NCBI RefSeq assembly: GCF_030811835.1
Contig: NZ_JAUSRO010000005.1
Coordinates: 248,001-312,000, forward strand
Direction of reading: 5' to 3'
Length of the DNA: 64,000 nucleotides
From: Variovorax ginsengisoli
GTDB taxonomy: Bacteria; Pseudomonadota; Gammaproteobacteria; Burkholderiales; Burkholderiaceae_C
Positions 27,659-36,996 of the stretch are shown here, in pieces. The notes under the pieces were generated by a model, which did no database searches, was not told the origin of the DNA, and saw only the letters and a program-made list of their open reading frames with translations. The position numbers and the translations under genes were made by a program. Every line of letters starts with the position of its first letter. Position 1 is the stretch's first letter.

Positions 27659-28344
27659 TGCTCGACTTCCAGCAGGTAACCGATACCGCGCAACGTACGG
27701 ATGCTTGCACCGCTGCCCACGAGCTTCTTGCGAAGGCGCGAAATGAACGCCTCCAGCGCGTTGTCGCCCAGCGACTCGTCGAAGGTCGACAGCTTGTCCG
27801 ACAGGGCGCGCTTGCTCACCGTGTGGCCGGGTGGGCTCATGAGTTCCCACAGCACCTCGAACTCGCGTGCAGGCAGATCGAGCGGCGTGAGCCCCACTGC
27901 GAAGCGGCGCGCCTTGCGGTCGAGCTTCAGGCGCCCCAGCACGGAGACATCGTCCGTGCCCAAGGCACGTCGCACCAACGCACGCAGGCGCGCTTCCACC
28001 TCGGCCAGTTCGAAGGGCTTGCCGAGGTAGTCGTCGGCGCCGGCATCGAGTCCGGCCACGCGCTCTTCGGTGCGATCGCGCGCGGTCAGCACCAGCACCG
28101 GCGTGCGATCGCCCCGCGCGCGCGCCTGGCGCAGCGCGATCAGACCGCTGGAGATGTTGCTGGTCGGGCTGGCCGTCGCCGGAAGGTTCAGATCGAGCAG
28201 TACCGCATCGAAAGGCTGCACACGCCACAGGTGGTCTGCGTCTTCGACGTTCGATGCCACGTCGACACGATGACCCGCATCGCCGAGGCTGCGCAGCATG
28301 ACTTCGCGCAGCACCGCGTCGTCTTCGACCAGAAGGATTCGCAT
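27655..28344 (-). CDS. OmpR-family response regulator
   Basis: The 229-residue regulator has a receiver domain (RILLVEDDAVLREVML, phosphoacceptor Asp in AVLLDLNLPA, Lys in DDYLGKPFE) and a winged-helix domain ending AFISRLRKKL...IRTLRGIGYLLE. The loop after the phosphorylation site (TASPTSNISSG) is longer than usual. It is divergent from the acyl-chain operon at 28466, with 121 bases between. That gap contains the arms GACCCTG/CAGGGTC (28350-28356, 28385-28391). Confidence 0.9.
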   Translation of the reverse strand: MRILLVEDDAVLREVMLRSLGDAGHRVDVASNVEDADHLWRVQPFDAVLLDLNLPATASPTSNISSGLIALRQARARGDRTPVLVLTARDRTEERVAGLDAGADDYLGKPFELAEVEARLRALVRRALGTDDVSVLGRLKLDRKARRFAVGLTPLDLPAREFEVLWELMSPPGHTVSKRALSDKLSTFDESLGDNALEAFISRLRKKLVGSGASIRTLRGIGYLLEVEQ

Positions 28345-28465
28345 GGCAAGACCCTGAAAAAAGATACGTGTTTCTACACCATCCCAGGGTCAGCGGCAGG
28401 TCAGTACCTCAACGCGATAAACGAGGCATGAGTCACCCCTACTGGCCTGCCCGGCCCGCCTCCGA

Positions 28466-29308
28466 ATGAGCGCATTCCACGGTTCCGCCGAAGCCCTGCG
28501 CGTGGACCATTCGGCCGCACGCCGCACCGCCGTCGTGCTGCTGCATGGTCTGTGCAGCACGCCTGATGAGCTGCGCACCGTCGGCAACGCGCTGCGCGGC
28601 CTGGGGTACACCGTGCAGGCGCTTCCCATCGAAGGGTACTCGTTCGATGCGACCGCCGAGCACCAGGCCGCCTGCCCTTTCGAACACTGGGTCGACACGC
28701 TCGAACATCGCGTCGATGCGCTGCGCGCCAACCACGACCGCGTGTTGCTCGTGGGCATTTCGGCAGGTGCTTCGCTGGCGCTGGCCGCGGCCATCCGCTG
28801 CGGCACACGCATCGATGCGCTGCTGCTGATGTCCACCGCGCTGCGCCTGGACGGCTGGGCCGTGCCACGCACGCAATGGCTGCTGCCGCTGGCGCTCTAC
28901 ACACCGCTGGGTCGTTTCTGGAAGTACCGCGAACGCGCACCCTACGGCGTGAAGAACGAGCGGGTGCGCGCCTGGATCGAACGCGAGTTACGCACGCGCC
29001 GGATCTCCAGCGCGGGCAGCTCGGTCATCGGCATCGATCACCTGCGCGAGCACCACCGGCTGCTGCGCCACGTGCGCGCCAACCTGCAGCGCGTGCAGTG
29101 CGCCAACGTGCTCGCGCTGCATGCACGCGACGACGAAGTCGCGAGCCTGCAGAACCTGGCGATCCTCGCGCGGGACCTGCGTTGCGGCTCGCTGCGCACT
29201 GTGGTGCTGAGCAACAGTTTCCACATGATCACCATCGACAACGACCGCCAGCAGGTGCTGGCCGAGACCCTCGAATTCGCCGCAGCGATTGCATGCGGCA
29301 CCGCCTGA
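28466..29308 (+). CDS. Alpha/beta hydrolase, carboxylesterase/thioesterase-like
   Basis: The 280-residue alpha/beta hydrolase has VVLLHGLCSTPDELRTVGNAL, the nucleophile elbow LLVGISAGASLAL, an Asp in HARDDEVASL and a His in NSFHMITIDNDR, so the triad is complete. It resembles monoacylglycerol-lipase or carboxylesterase types. It is the first gene of a five-gene operon with an acyl carrier protein and ketosynthase, so a thioesterase or acyl-hydrolase role is reasonable, though inferred. Confidence 0.84.
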   Translation: MSAFHGSAEALRVDHSAARRTAVVLLHGLCSTPDELRTVGNALRGLGYTVQALPIEGYSFDATAEHQAACPFEHWVDTLEHRVDALRANHDRVLLVGISAGASLALAAAIRCGTRIDALLLMSTALRLDGWAVPRTQWLLPLALYTPLGRFWKYRERAPYGVKNERVRAWIERELRTRRISSAGSSVIGIDHLREHHRLLRHVRANLQRVQCANVLALHARDDEVASLQNLAILARDLRCGSLRTVVLSNSFHMITIDNDRQQVLAETLEFAAAIACGTA

Positions 29309-29350
29309 AGGCGCGGACCGCCTTCGCATCCTCAACGGAGATCGACCCTC

Positions 29351-29635
29351 ATGAATTCCCCCACCTTCAACAGCATTGCAGCCATCCTGCAGAGCGAGTT
29401 CCACCTCGAGGCCTCGCAGATCCACGCCGACGCTGCGCTGATCGACCTCGGTCTCGACTCGCTGGCCCTCATGGAGTTCGTCTTCGCCGTCGAAGATGCG
29501 TTCCGCCTGCGCATTCCGGAAGATCGCCTCGATCCGCGCGAAGCCGGCATCACCCTGCAGCGCCTGTGCGAAGTCATCGACGACATGCAGTACGCACCCG
29601 CCCAGCGCGGCGTGTCGCTGGCCGCTGCGGCATGA
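29351..29635 (+). CDS. Acyl carrier protein
   Basis: The 94-residue protein has the phosphopantetheine attachment site in LIDLGLDSLALMEFVFAVED near residue 38, and the usual ACP helices around it. It differs from the housekeeping AcpP, which has a more acidic helix II and is usually near fabD/fabG. GGAG precedes the ATG. It overlaps the ketosynthase gene by ATGA, so the two are translated together. Confidence 0.92.
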   Translation: MNSPTFNSIAAILQSEFHLEASQIHADAALIDLGLDSLALMEFVFAVEDAFRLRIPEDRLDPREAGITLQRLCEVIDDMQYAPAQRGVSLAAAA

Positions 29636-30921
29636 AAGACCCGTACGCCAGCCCGCCCGCGGCAGCGCACGTGCACACGGCGCAACGCAGCGCACCTGCG
29701 CATGCCGAGCGCATCGCGGTCAGCGGCATGGGCCTGGTGACGCCGCTGGGCAACACCCTGGCCGACTTCGACGACGCACTGTTCGCAGGGCGTTCGGCCG
29801 TGCGCGCGCAGACCCTCACCATCGGCGAACTCGATGCCATGCAGGTGTCGTTGGCGTCCTGCAACTTCGACGACTCCGAGCGCAGCAGCTCGCGCCTGCC
29901 GCTGGACCGCGGCACCGCGATGGCGCTGGCCGCCGCGCGTGCTGCGGTCGCACAGGCCGGCCTGGACACCCGCACGCTCGCGCACGACCGTGTCGGCGTG
30001 TACTGGGGCAGCGGCATGGCTGGCTCGGCGAGCTTCGACGCCACGGCGCGTGCGCTCTATGCGGAGCATCGCCGCGTGCGGCCGACCACGGTCCTCACCA
30101 CCATGCCCAACGCGGCGGCCGCCGAGCTCGGCCTCCTGTTCAGCGCGCAGGGTGCAGCGCTGAGCTACGCCTGCGCCTGCGCGTCGTCTTCGGTGGCCAT
30201 CGGCGAGGCGATGCGCGCCATCCGCGGTGGCTGGATCGACGTGGCGATCGTCGGTGGCCATGAGGCCCAGCACAGCCCGGGCACGCTGGCGAGCTGGCAC
30301 GCCATGCGCGTGATGGCGCCGCCGCCGGCCGACGCGCCGGAACGCGCCTGCCGGCCGTTCTCGGCCGACCGTGCGGGCTTCGCACTGGGCGAAGGCGCAG
30401 CGGCGCTGGTGATCGAATCGCAAGCGCATGCACGGGCGCGCGGAGCCTCCTCGTCGCTGTCGCTCGCTGGCTATGCGACCAATTGCGATGGCTCGCACAT
30501 GACCAACCCCGATCCGGCCGGACAGGTGCGGGTCATGCTTGCTGCACTCAAGGACGCCGGGCTGCGCCCCGAAGACATCGGCTACATCAACGCGCACGGT
30601 ACCGCGACCGGTGCCGGCGACGCCGCCGAAGCTGCGTCGCTGCAAACGGTGTTCGGCAGCCGCACGCCGGTGAGCTCGACAAAAGCGGTCCACGGCCATC
30701 TGCTGGGAGGGGGCGGTGCGGTGGAACTCGTTGCCACGCTGCGTGCGCTCGAACGCGGACTGATCCCACCCACGGCCCACCTGCACACGCCCGACCCGGC
30801 GTTCGCGCTGGACCTGGTGCGTGGCCAGGCGCGCGATGCCGCAGGCATGCGTTACGCACTGTCCAACTCCTTCGCATTCGGCGGCACCAATGCCGTCCTC
30901 GTGGCTGCATGCACGCACTGA
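29632..30921 (+). CDS. Beta-ketoacyl-ACP synthase (FabF-like)
   Basis: The 429-residue thiolase-fold enzyme has AVSGMGLVTPLGNTLADF at the start. The catalytic Cys is in SYACACASSSVAIGEAM; the two His are in INAHGTATGAGD and AVHGHLLGGGGAVEL, giving a complete Cys-His-His triad. The C terminus ALSNSFAFGGTNAVLV is also typical. About 25 extra residues precede the domain. Housekeeping FabF is normally in the fab cluster, so this is a specialised copy that works with the ACP beside it. Confidence 0.91.
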   Translation: MKDPYASPPAAAHVHTAQRSAPAHAERIAVSGMGLVTPLGNTLADFDDALFAGRSAVRAQTLTIGELDAMQVSLASCNFDDSERSSSRLPLDRGTAMALAAARAAVAQAGLDTRTLAHDRVGVYWGSGMAGSASFDATARALYAEHRRVRPTTVLTTMPNAAAAELGLLFSAQGAALSYACACASSSVAIGEAMRAIRGGWIDVAIVGGHEAQHSPGTLASWHAMRVMAPPPADAPERACRPFSADRAGFALGEGAAALVIESQAHARARGASSSLSLAGYATNCDGSHMTNPDPAGQVRVMLAALKDAGLRPEDIGYINAHGTATGAGDAAEAASLQTVFGSRTPVSSTKAVHGHLLGGGGAVELVATLRALERGLIPPTAHLHTPDPAFALDLVRGQARDAAGMRYALSNSFAFGGTNAVLVAACTH

Positions 30922-30922
30922 A

Positions 30923-31960
30923 ATGATTGCCTTGACGTCGCACCACAGCCTCGTGCTGCTGGAAGGCACCCTCCTTGTGATGCAGGGCATTGCGCTCGCA
31001 CGCACCGCAGCGCGCCAGCTCGCCGCGCACGACTCGCGCGGCCGCTTGCGCACCGCCGGCAAGATGATGCTGTTCGCGGCCTGCCACCCTCGCGCCTGCC
31101 TGTACTGGCTGAGCTACCTCGAGCATCCCGTGCTGCGCCCCCTGGTGCAGGCGCAGCCATTGCTGCTCGACAAACCACGCCGTCTGTATCTCAACAGTCT
31201 CTGGACACCGGTGGAGCGCGTGCACGCGCTCGTCACGCACTACGAGTGGATGACCGCGCATCTGGACACACAGGTGGTGGAGTCGCTCTATGCGGGCCAG
31301 GCATTGCGGCTGTGCGACCTTGCCCTTCGAGACAACGCCTACGCAGCCAGCATCTGGCTCGACCATGCACGGCTGCAGATGCGCGAAGGCGAACTCGCGC
31401 TGCTGCTCTGCGCCGGCGCGACCGACGCGACGTCGCCAGGCGAGATGCCGCCCGTGCTGGCAACGCTGTCTTTCAGCGTCATCGATGAAGGCGGCCAATC
31501 CTGCCTGAGCATTGGTTGCGTGCAAGGCCCGCGAAATGCCGGATTGCCGCACTTCAAGGCACTCACCAAGGCCATGCATGGGCTGCGGCCGAAGGCGCTT
31601 CTGGTGTGGGCCGCACAGCGCTGTGCGCTGCAATGGCAACTGGGCGTGCGTGGCATCGCACCGGACGCGCATCCGCTGACCGACTGGCGTTACCACAAGC
31701 TCAATGCCGGCAAACGTGCGGTAGCGGCGCACATCCATGCGGGCTACGGCACGTTGTGGCGCGAGAGCGGCGGTGCGGCACCGGATCGGCAGGGCTGGGT
31801 ACAGCTACCTGCCGCGCCCATCGTCAAGTCGCGCGAAGACGTGGAAGCGGCCAAGCGTGCGCTCTACGAAAGGCGCGGTGCGTTGCTGTCGGACTTGGAC
31901 ACGCAACTCATGCTTGCATTGAAGCGCATCGCGCGCGACGCCAGGCCGTGTACCGCCTGA
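30923..31960 (+). CDS. DUF535 (VirK/YbjX family) protein
   Basis: The 345-residue protein resembles the VirK/YbjX (DUF535) family. Hallmarks are RVHALVTHYEWM, GELALLLCAG, a central ATLSFSVIDEGGQSCLSIGCVQG, GLRPKALLVWAAQ, and DWRYHKLNAG. Family members have been linked to peptide resistance and outer-membrane changes in enterobacteria, but the biochemistry is unknown. It starts 1 base after the ketosynthase stop and overlaps the next gene by 13 bases. Confidence 0.84.
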   Translation: MIALTSHHSLVLLEGTLLVMQGIALARTAARQLAAHDSRGRLRTAGKMMLFAACHPRACLYWLSYLEHPVLRPLVQAQPLLLDKPRRLYLNSLWTPVERVHALVTHYEWMTAHLDTQVVESLYAGQALRLCDLALRDNAYAASIWLDHARLQMREGELALLLCAGATDATSPGEMPPVLATLSFSVIDEGGQSCLSIGCVQGPRNAGLPHFKALTKAMHGLRPKALLVWAAQRCALQWQLGVRGIAPDAHPLTDWRYHKLNAGKRAVAAHIHAGYGTLWRESGGAAPDRQGWVQLPAAPIVKSREDVEAAKRALYERRGALLSDLDTQLMLALKRIARDARPCTA

Positions 31961-33075
31961 TCGTCTGCGCGGTGCCCGCGTTCGTGCTGCTGATGGCGGC
32001 CGAATTCGTCATCGGCTGGCGCCGGCAGCGCAACACCTACCGGCTCAACGACAGCATCAGCAGCCTGGGCCAGGGGCTGTTGAGCCAGGCGCTGGCGGTG
32101 TGCACGCAGCTGTTCCAGATCGGGCTCTATGTGGCCATCGCGCCGCATATCGCCCTGTGGCACAACGATGCCTTCTGGAACAGCACCACCGGCTGGGTGC
32201 TGGCCGTGCTGCTCTTCGATTTCTGCGACTACTGGCTGCACCGCGCCGGCCACGAGTCGGCCGTTTTCTGGGCGGCGCATTCGGTGCACCACCAGAGCCA
32301 GCAATTCAATTTTTCGACCGCGCTGCGCCAGGAGAGCATGGTCGCCTTCCTGGGCTGGCCCTTCTACCTGCCCATGGCACTGGTGGGCATACCCGCCGAC
32401 CAGTACGCGCTGGCAGGACTGATCGTGCTGGTCTACCAGTTCTGGATCCACACCGAACACATCGGCAAGCTCGGCTGGTTCGATCGGGTGTTTTCCTCGC
32501 CTTCCAACCACCGCGTGCACCACGCGGTGAACGATGCGTACGTCGACCGCAACTACGGCGGCATGCTGGTGATCTGGGACCGCCTCTTCGGCACCTTTGC
32601 CGAAGAACAGGCGCCCTGCGTCTACGGCACACGGTCGCCGCTGGACAGCTGGCGGCCTTTGCGCGCGGTGTTCGGGCCTTATGCACCGCTGCTGCACGAC
32701 GCATGGCACACGCGACGGTGGCGCGACAAGCTGCGCGTGTTCTTCAAGGCGCCAGGCTGGCGCCCGGCCGACGTGGCCGCACGCTCGCCGCAGCCGCCCT
32801 TCGTGCTCGACGCCGTGTGCACCTACGACCCGCCGACCACGCGCGGTCAGCGCCTGGCGGGCACGCTGCAGTTCATCGCCTGGGTCGGCGTGGTGCTGGC
32901 CTTTCTCTGGCAGGCGGACACCTTCGGATGGGGCCGCGACGTCGCGCTGCTGGCACTCAGCGCGGCGGGCCTGCAGGTGACGGGCGCCTTGTTCGAGCAG
33001 GGCGGGTCGGTCGCGCGCAGCACCGCCGTACAAGCCGTGCTGCTCGGCGCGGCGACTGCGCTGTTGGTAATGTAG
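31948..33075 (+). CDS. Sterol desaturase / fatty acid hydroxylase superfamily protein
   Basis: The 375-residue polytopic membrane protein has the His clusters of the di-iron fatty acid hydroxylase family: HRAGH in DYWLHRAGHESA, HSVHH, HTEHIG and NHRVHHAVND. About 100 extra C-terminal residues form three further hydrophobic segments, an arrangement like alkylglycerol monooxygenase-type members. The GTG at 31948 overlaps the DUF535 gene and is the first suitable start. It ends the operon, convergent with copA 16 bases away. Confidence 0.86.
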   Translation: MYRLIVCAVPAFVLLMAAEFVIGWRRQRNTYRLNDSISSLGQGLLSQALAVCTQLFQIGLYVAIAPHIALWHNDAFWNSTTGWVLAVLLFDFCDYWLHRAGHESAVFWAAHSVHHQSQQFNFSTALRQESMVAFLGWPFYLPMALVGIPADQYALAGLIVLVYQFWIHTEHIGKLGWFDRVFSSPSNHRVHHAVNDAYVDRNYGGMLVIWDRLFGTFAEEQAPCVYGTRSPLDSWRPLRAVFGPYAPLLHDAWHTRRWRDKLRVFFKAPGWRPADVAARSPQPPFVLDAVCTYDPPTTRGQRLAGTLQFIAWVGVVLAFLWQADTFGWGRDVALLALSAAGLQVTGALFEQGGSVARSTAVQAVLLGAATALLVM

Positions 33076-33091
33076 CGCGGCGACCGCGCGT

Positions 33092-35326
33092 TCAGGACCG
33101 CGCGCGGTGCCCCGCCGGCTTCCACCGGCGCAGCAGCAGCGCATTGCTCATCACGCTCAGGCTCGACAGCGCCATGGCCGCGCCCGCGACCACCGGACTC
33201 AACAAGCCGAAGGCCGCGAACGGGATGCCGACGACGTTGTAGGCGAAGGCCCAGAACAGGTTCTGGCGGATCTTGGCCACCGTTCGCGCCGACAGGTCGA
33301 GCGCATCGGCCACCAGCGCCAGGTCGCCGCGCATCAAGGTGATGCCTGCGGCTTCCATCGCCACGTCGGTGCCACTGGCCATGGCGATGCCGACATCGGC
33401 CGCAGCCAGGGCCGGCGCATCGTTGGTGCCGTCGCCGACCATCGCAACGACGTGGCCACCCGTTCGCAGCGCCGCCACTTGCGCCGCCTTGTCCGCGGGC
33501 AGCACCTCGGCGCGCACGTCGTCGGCCGCAATCCCGACGCGGGCAGCCATCGCCTGCGCGGCATGCAGGTTGTCACCCGAAATCATCACCACGCGCAAAC
33601 CGCGCGCGCGCAGCGTGGCGACCGCCGCTGAGGCCTGCGGCTTGGGCTCGTCGGTGAAGGCCAGCAACGCGCGCACCTCGGGTGCGGCATCGCTGCCCGC
33701 AAAGGCCAGCAACGCCGACACGGTGGCGCCCTGGCTTTGCAATTGCGCGACCTGCGCCGCATCGGGCACCGCGCCGAGTTCGGCGCACCAGCGCAGGCTG
33801 GCGAGGGCCCAGTCGGTATTGGCACCCGAAAGATCGGAACGGCCGACCCGGCCACGCACGCCACGGCCAGACAACGACTGCAGGTCGCGCACCGGCGCCA
33901 TCGGCAGGCCACGCGCTGTGGCTGCCCGCGTGACGGCCTGTGCCAACGGGTGTGTGCTGCCACTCTGCAGGCTGGCGGCCACGGCGAGCAATGCGGCCTC
34001 GTCCTGCGCCACGACGGCGTGCAGCGAGGCGAGCACCGGTGTGCCCAGTGTCAGCGTACCGGTCTTGTCGAAAGCCACGGTGTCGACGCGGTGGGCCCGC
34101 TCCAGCGCACTCGCATCCTTGACGAGAATGCCGTGCCGCGCCGCCACACCGGTGCCCGCCATCACGGCCACCGGCGTGGCCAGCCCAAGCGCGCACGGAC
34201 AGGCGATGACCAGCACCGCGACGGCATGGATCAGGGCCGCTTCGGCGCCCGCACCCGCCAGGCCCCAGCCCGCGAGCGTGACCAGCGCGATCAGCAGCAC
34301 CACCGGCACGAACACCTCGGCCACCCGGTCGACCTGCTTCTGGATCGGCGCCTTGGCCGCCTGCGCGTCCTCCACCAGCCGGATGATGCGTGCCAACACG
34401 CTTTCGGCACCGACGGCCCGGACTTCGACCACCAGCCGGCCGCTGCCGTTGACCGAACCGCCGGTGAGCAGGTCACCCGGCGCCTTGGCGACCGGCAAGG
34501 GCTCGCCGGTCAGCATCGATTCGTCGACCTCCGACCGGCCTTCGAGCACACGCGCATCGGCCGGCACACGTTCGCCGGGGCGCACGGCCAGTCGGTCGGC
34601 CGCCATCACCTCGCCGAGCGGCACGTCGGCTTCGCCGCGTGGGCCGATCAGATGCGCAAGTTCGGGGCGCAACTGCTGCAGCGCCCGAATGGCCGAGGTC
34701 GCCTGCCGCTTGGCGCGCAGCTCCAGCCACTTGCCGAGCAGCACCAGTGCAATCACCACCGCAGACGCCTCGAAGTACAGGTGCGGCATGGCGCCAGGCG
34801 CGGCCCGCCACCAGAGCCACAGCGACAGGCCGAAGGCTGCGCTGGTGCCCAGGGCTACCAGCAGGTCCATGTTGCCGGTGCGTGCACGCGCAGCATGCCA
34901 GCCCGCACGGTAGAAGCGCGCGCCCAGCCAGAACTGCACCGGCGCAGCCAGCAGCAGTTGCGCGACAGGCGGCAGCATCCAGTGCACGCCGAAGGGTGCC
35001 AGCAGCATCGGCGCGAACAGCGGCGCCGCCAGCAACAGCGCAAGGCCCACCGGCAGAAAGTCGTGCCAGCCGGTGGCGCTCGCGGCTTCGGCGTCGGCCC
35101 GTGCAGCGGTGCGTGGCGCGTAGCCCGCAGTGCGCACCGCCCGACGCAGCTGCGCGTCCATGCTTTCCACATCCTGTGTCACCACGATGCGGGCCGATTC
35201 GGTGGCCAGGTTCACCGTGGCGTCCTGCACGCCTGGCACCTGCTGGAGCGCTCGCTCCACGCGTGCCACGCAAGAGGCGCAGGTCATGCCGCCAATGGAA
35301 ATGTCGAGGGTGTGGGTGATGTCCAT
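33092..35326 (-). CDS. copA: Copper-exporting P1B-type ATPase CopA
   Basis: The 744-residue ATPase has one N-terminal metal-binding domain ([17 protein letters not shown]), transmembrane metal site CPC in [14 protein letters not shown], phosphorylation site in [13 protein letters not shown], the HP dipeptide in [10 protein letters not shown], and the hinge [18 protein letters not shown]. The class I signature (CPC, one CxxC domain) indicates Cu(I) export. It is divergent from copZ-cueR and shares a CueR-type control region. The start at 35326 has no clear ribosome-binding site. Confidence 0.95.
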   Translation of the reverse strand: MDITHTLDISIGGMTCASCVARVERALQQVPGVQDATVNLATESARIVVTQDVESMDAQLRRAVRTAGYAPRTAARADAEAASATGWHDFLPVGLALLLAAPLFAPMLLAPFGVHWMLPPVAQLLLAAPVQFWLGARFYRAGWHAARARTGNMDLLVALGTSAAFGLSLWLWWRAAPGAMPHLYFEASAVVIALVLLGKWLELRAKRQATSAIRALQQLRPELAHLIGPRGEADVPLGEVMAADRLAVRPGERVPADARVLEGRSEVDESMLTGEPLPVAKAPGDLLTGGSVNGSGRLVVEVRAVGAESVLARIIRLVEDAQAAKAPIQKQVDRVAEVFVPVVLLIALVTLAGWGLAGAGAEAALIHAVAVLVIACPCALGLATPVAVMAGTGVAARHGILVKDASALERAHRVDTVAFDKTGTLTLGTPVLASLHAVVAQDEAALLAVAASLQSGSTHPLAQAVTRAATARGLPMAPVRDLQSLSGRGVRGRVGRSDLSGANTDWALASLRWCAELGAVPDAAQVAQLQSQGATVSALLAFAGSDAAPEVRALLAFTDEPKPQASAAVATLRARGLRVVMISGDNLHAAQAMAARVGIAADDVRAEVLPADKAAQVAALRTGGHVVAMVGDGTNDAPALAAADVGIAMASGTDVAMEAAGITLMRGDLALVADALDLSARTVAKIRQNLFWAFAYNVVGIPFAAFGLLSPVVAGAAMALSSLSVMSNALLLRRWKPAGHRARS

Positions 35327-35332
35327 GCCCGA

Positions 35333-35405
35333 AGGCTAAAGCCTCACATCATGGCAAGGTCAAGCGCCAACTGCTTGACCTTGCCATCGCGTCAAGGTTC
35401 AAACT
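35333..35405. promoter_or_regulatory. Divergent CueR-type promoters with perfect 15-bp inverted repeat
   Basis: The arms ATGGCAAGGTCAAGC (35351-35365) and its exact complement (35373-35387) flank a 7-base spacer. Rightward, TTGACC (35375-35380) and CAAACT (35400-35405) are 19 bases apart, the unusually long spacing of MerR/CueR promoters, around the dyad ACCTTG...CAAGGT. Leftward, TTGACC (complement of 35358-35363) and TAGCCT (complement of 35333-35338) are also 19 apart. CueR therefore probably drives both copA and copZ-cueR. Confidence 0.72.
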
Positions 35406-35463
35406 GATTCCCTGGTCATCCATCGATCCCCCTTCATCAACCATCATCCCAAGGAGTTACCCC

Positions 35464-35658
35464 ATGCACCAGAAATTCGAAGTCACCGGCATGAGCTGCG
35501 GCCATTGCGCGAACGCGGTCACCGACGCCGTACAGGCGGTCGATCCCCAGGCGCAAGTCAGCGTCGACCTGCCGACCGGCACGGTCGACGTACAGAGCAC
35601 ACAGCCTCGCCACGAACTGATCGCCGCCATCGTGCAAGCGGGCTACCAGGCCGCATGA
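35464..35658 (+). CDS. copZ: Copper chaperone CopZ (heavy-metal-associated domain)
   Basis: The 64-residue single HMA domain has the Cu(I)-binding motif GMSCGHCANAV (Cys-x-x-Cys) near residue 11. It probably carries copper in the cytoplasm and hands it to CopA or CueR. A strong AAGGAG site lies 7 bases before the ATG. It overlaps cueR by ATGA. Confidence 0.9.
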   Translation: MHQKFEVTGMSCGHCANAVTDAVQAVDPQAQVSVDLPTGTVDVQSTQPRHELIAAIVQAGYQAA

Positions 35659-36074
35659 GCGGCGCCTTGCTTCGCAACATCGGCGCCGCGGCGAGGGCCT
35701 CGGGCGTGTCGGCGCGCATGGTGCGCCACTATGAAGGCCTGGGGCTGCTGCCACGCGTCGAGCGCACCGACAGCGGCTATCGCCAATACACCGACGCTGA
35801 CATCCACACGCTGCGCTTCATCAAGCGCGCACGCGATCTCGGCTTCTCCATGGACGAGATCGCCGATCTGGTCGGCCTCTGGCACGACCGCAGCCGGGCC
35901 AGCGCCAGCGTCAAACGCATCGCCCAGCACCACCTCGAAGAACTCGCCCAGCGCATCGCCGACCTGCAGGCCATGGAACGCACATTGGCGCAACTCGTCC
36001 ACTGCTGCCAAGGCGATGCGCGCCCGGACTGCCCCATCCTGGACGACCTGTCAGGCGCCAAACCGAAGTTCTGA
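35655..36074 (+). CDS. cueR: Copper-responsive MerR-family regulator CueR
   Basis: The 139-residue protein has the N-terminal MerR HTH (IGAAARASGVSARMVRHYEGLGLLP), then GYRQYTDADIHTLRFIKRARDLGFSMDEI, a long dimer helix and a C-terminal Cu(I) loop with two Cys (CCQGDARPDC). That loop is the CueR signature. It is translated with copZ and probably regulates the divergent promoters upstream. Downstream is the 1.2-kb gene-free origin-like region. Confidence 0.9.
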   Translation: MSGALLRNIGAAARASGVSARMVRHYEGLGLLPRVERTDSGYRQYTDADIHTLRFIKRARDLGFSMDEIADLVGLWHDRSRASASVKRIAQHHLEELAQRIADLQAMERTLAQLVHCCQGDARPDCPILDDLSGAKPKF

Positions 36075-36366
36075 ACGGCCGAGGCAGCGCTCCGGCGAGC
36101 CATCGGAGGGTGTTTTCCTTTCTTCGAGCGCGGCGCAGCGCTCGACATGCCCTGGCCTGGCCGCTTCCCACACAAAACTTGGATAACTCTGTGAGTAACT
36201 CATGCACTTCCTTGTAAGGATGCTGCAAGTCCTTGTTTTTACTTAACTTTCTACAATATGCTCAATTTTTGAGCAGTGGAAGACTTTCGCGGTTTTTCTG
36301 CTTTCCCAGATTATTCGTGCCCTGTCAAAGGACAACTCTGGGGATATTTCCAGCACAAGATGCCTG

Positions 36367-36375
36367 TTATCCACA
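36367..36375 (+). promoter_or_regulatory. Perfect DnaA box, copy A
   Basis: TTATCCACA matches the DnaA consensus TTATNCACA exactly. Its counterpart in copy B is equally perfect and in the same position within the module. Confidence 0.8.
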
Positions 36376-36484
36376 GGGCCGATGTGTCCAGCCAAGTTGT
36401 CCCCGCAGGGGCGACAGCAGAATGCACGGCTACGCACACCCGTATGACATTGCCAAGTCGTTGACACACAACGAAAAAACAGGC

Positions 36485-36530
36485 TTGTCCACAGAAAACA
36501 CGAAACACCTATTACTACTACTAATTTAAA
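36485..36530 (+). other. Candidate origin unwinding module, copy A
   Basis: The near-consensus DnaA box TTGTCCACA (36485-36493) is followed, after 15 bases, by CTATTACTACTACTA (36509-36523) and an AT-rich run. Read on the opposite strand 3'-5' this gives GAT-AAT-GAT-GAT-GAT, the DnaA-trio pattern described for bacterial basal unwinding systems, in the right orientation relative to the box. Confidence 0.65.
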
Positions 36531-36987
36531 TAGAAGAAATAAGAGATAGGAACAAAGGTCGCGCGATTTCAAAAAAATACCTGTGCCGGTTCGCAAACCG
36601 CACACGCTGGGAAATCTGATGGACTGGCGAGGAAGTCGGATTGGAGAAAACGCATCCGGAAACCGCGGCGTGCTTTCGCGGCCTCCATCGATTCATTCCG
36701 GCGGGCCGACCTGCCCCAATGGTTCGCCGAGGTGCGACCACCCCTTCGGCTGGCGCTGGCCCTCCCGCCGCTTGCAAAGAGCGACTACCTCACATAAATC
36801 TTGGATAACTCTGTGAGTAAGTCATGAACTTCCTTGTAAGGATGCCGCAAGTCCTTGTTTTCATTGGCTAATCTACATTCTGCTTAATCATTGGGCAGTG
36901 GAAGACTTTCAATTTCCAGCGCTTTCCCAGATTTTTGGCGGCCTGTCAAAGGACAACGTTGGGGACAGTTCTGGCATAAATCCTGAG

Positions 36988-36996
36988 TTATCCACA
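36988..36996 (+). promoter_or_regulatory. Perfect DnaA box, copy B
   Basis: TTATCCACA, exact consensus, occupies the same place in copy B as the box at 36367 in copy A. Confidence 0.8.

Larger units (their letters stand above)
36171..36570. repeat. Origin-like direct repeat, copy A
   Basis: This AT-rich, gene-free module of about 400 bp recurs at 36791-37195. Shared blocks in order are CTTGGATAACTCTGTGAGTAA, the palindrome TCCTTGTAAGGA (36209-36220), GCAGTGGAAGACTTTC, CCTGTCAAAGGACAAC, TTATCCACAGG, GCGACAGCAGAA, a near-match DnaA box and an AT-rich tail. Additional weak boxes are at 36178-36186 (complement strand) and 36339-36347. No open frame here looks coding. The 220 bases between the copies (36571-36790) and the 96 after cueR hold nothing I recognise. 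Confidence 0.85.

Noticed and set aside
36233..36529. Small open frames in the origin-like region (also at 36583-36816 and 36898-37095)
   Set aside because: They are not conserved between the two repeat copies, lack ribosome-binding sites and have no family resemblance. Conservation there follows DNA motifs rather than codons.
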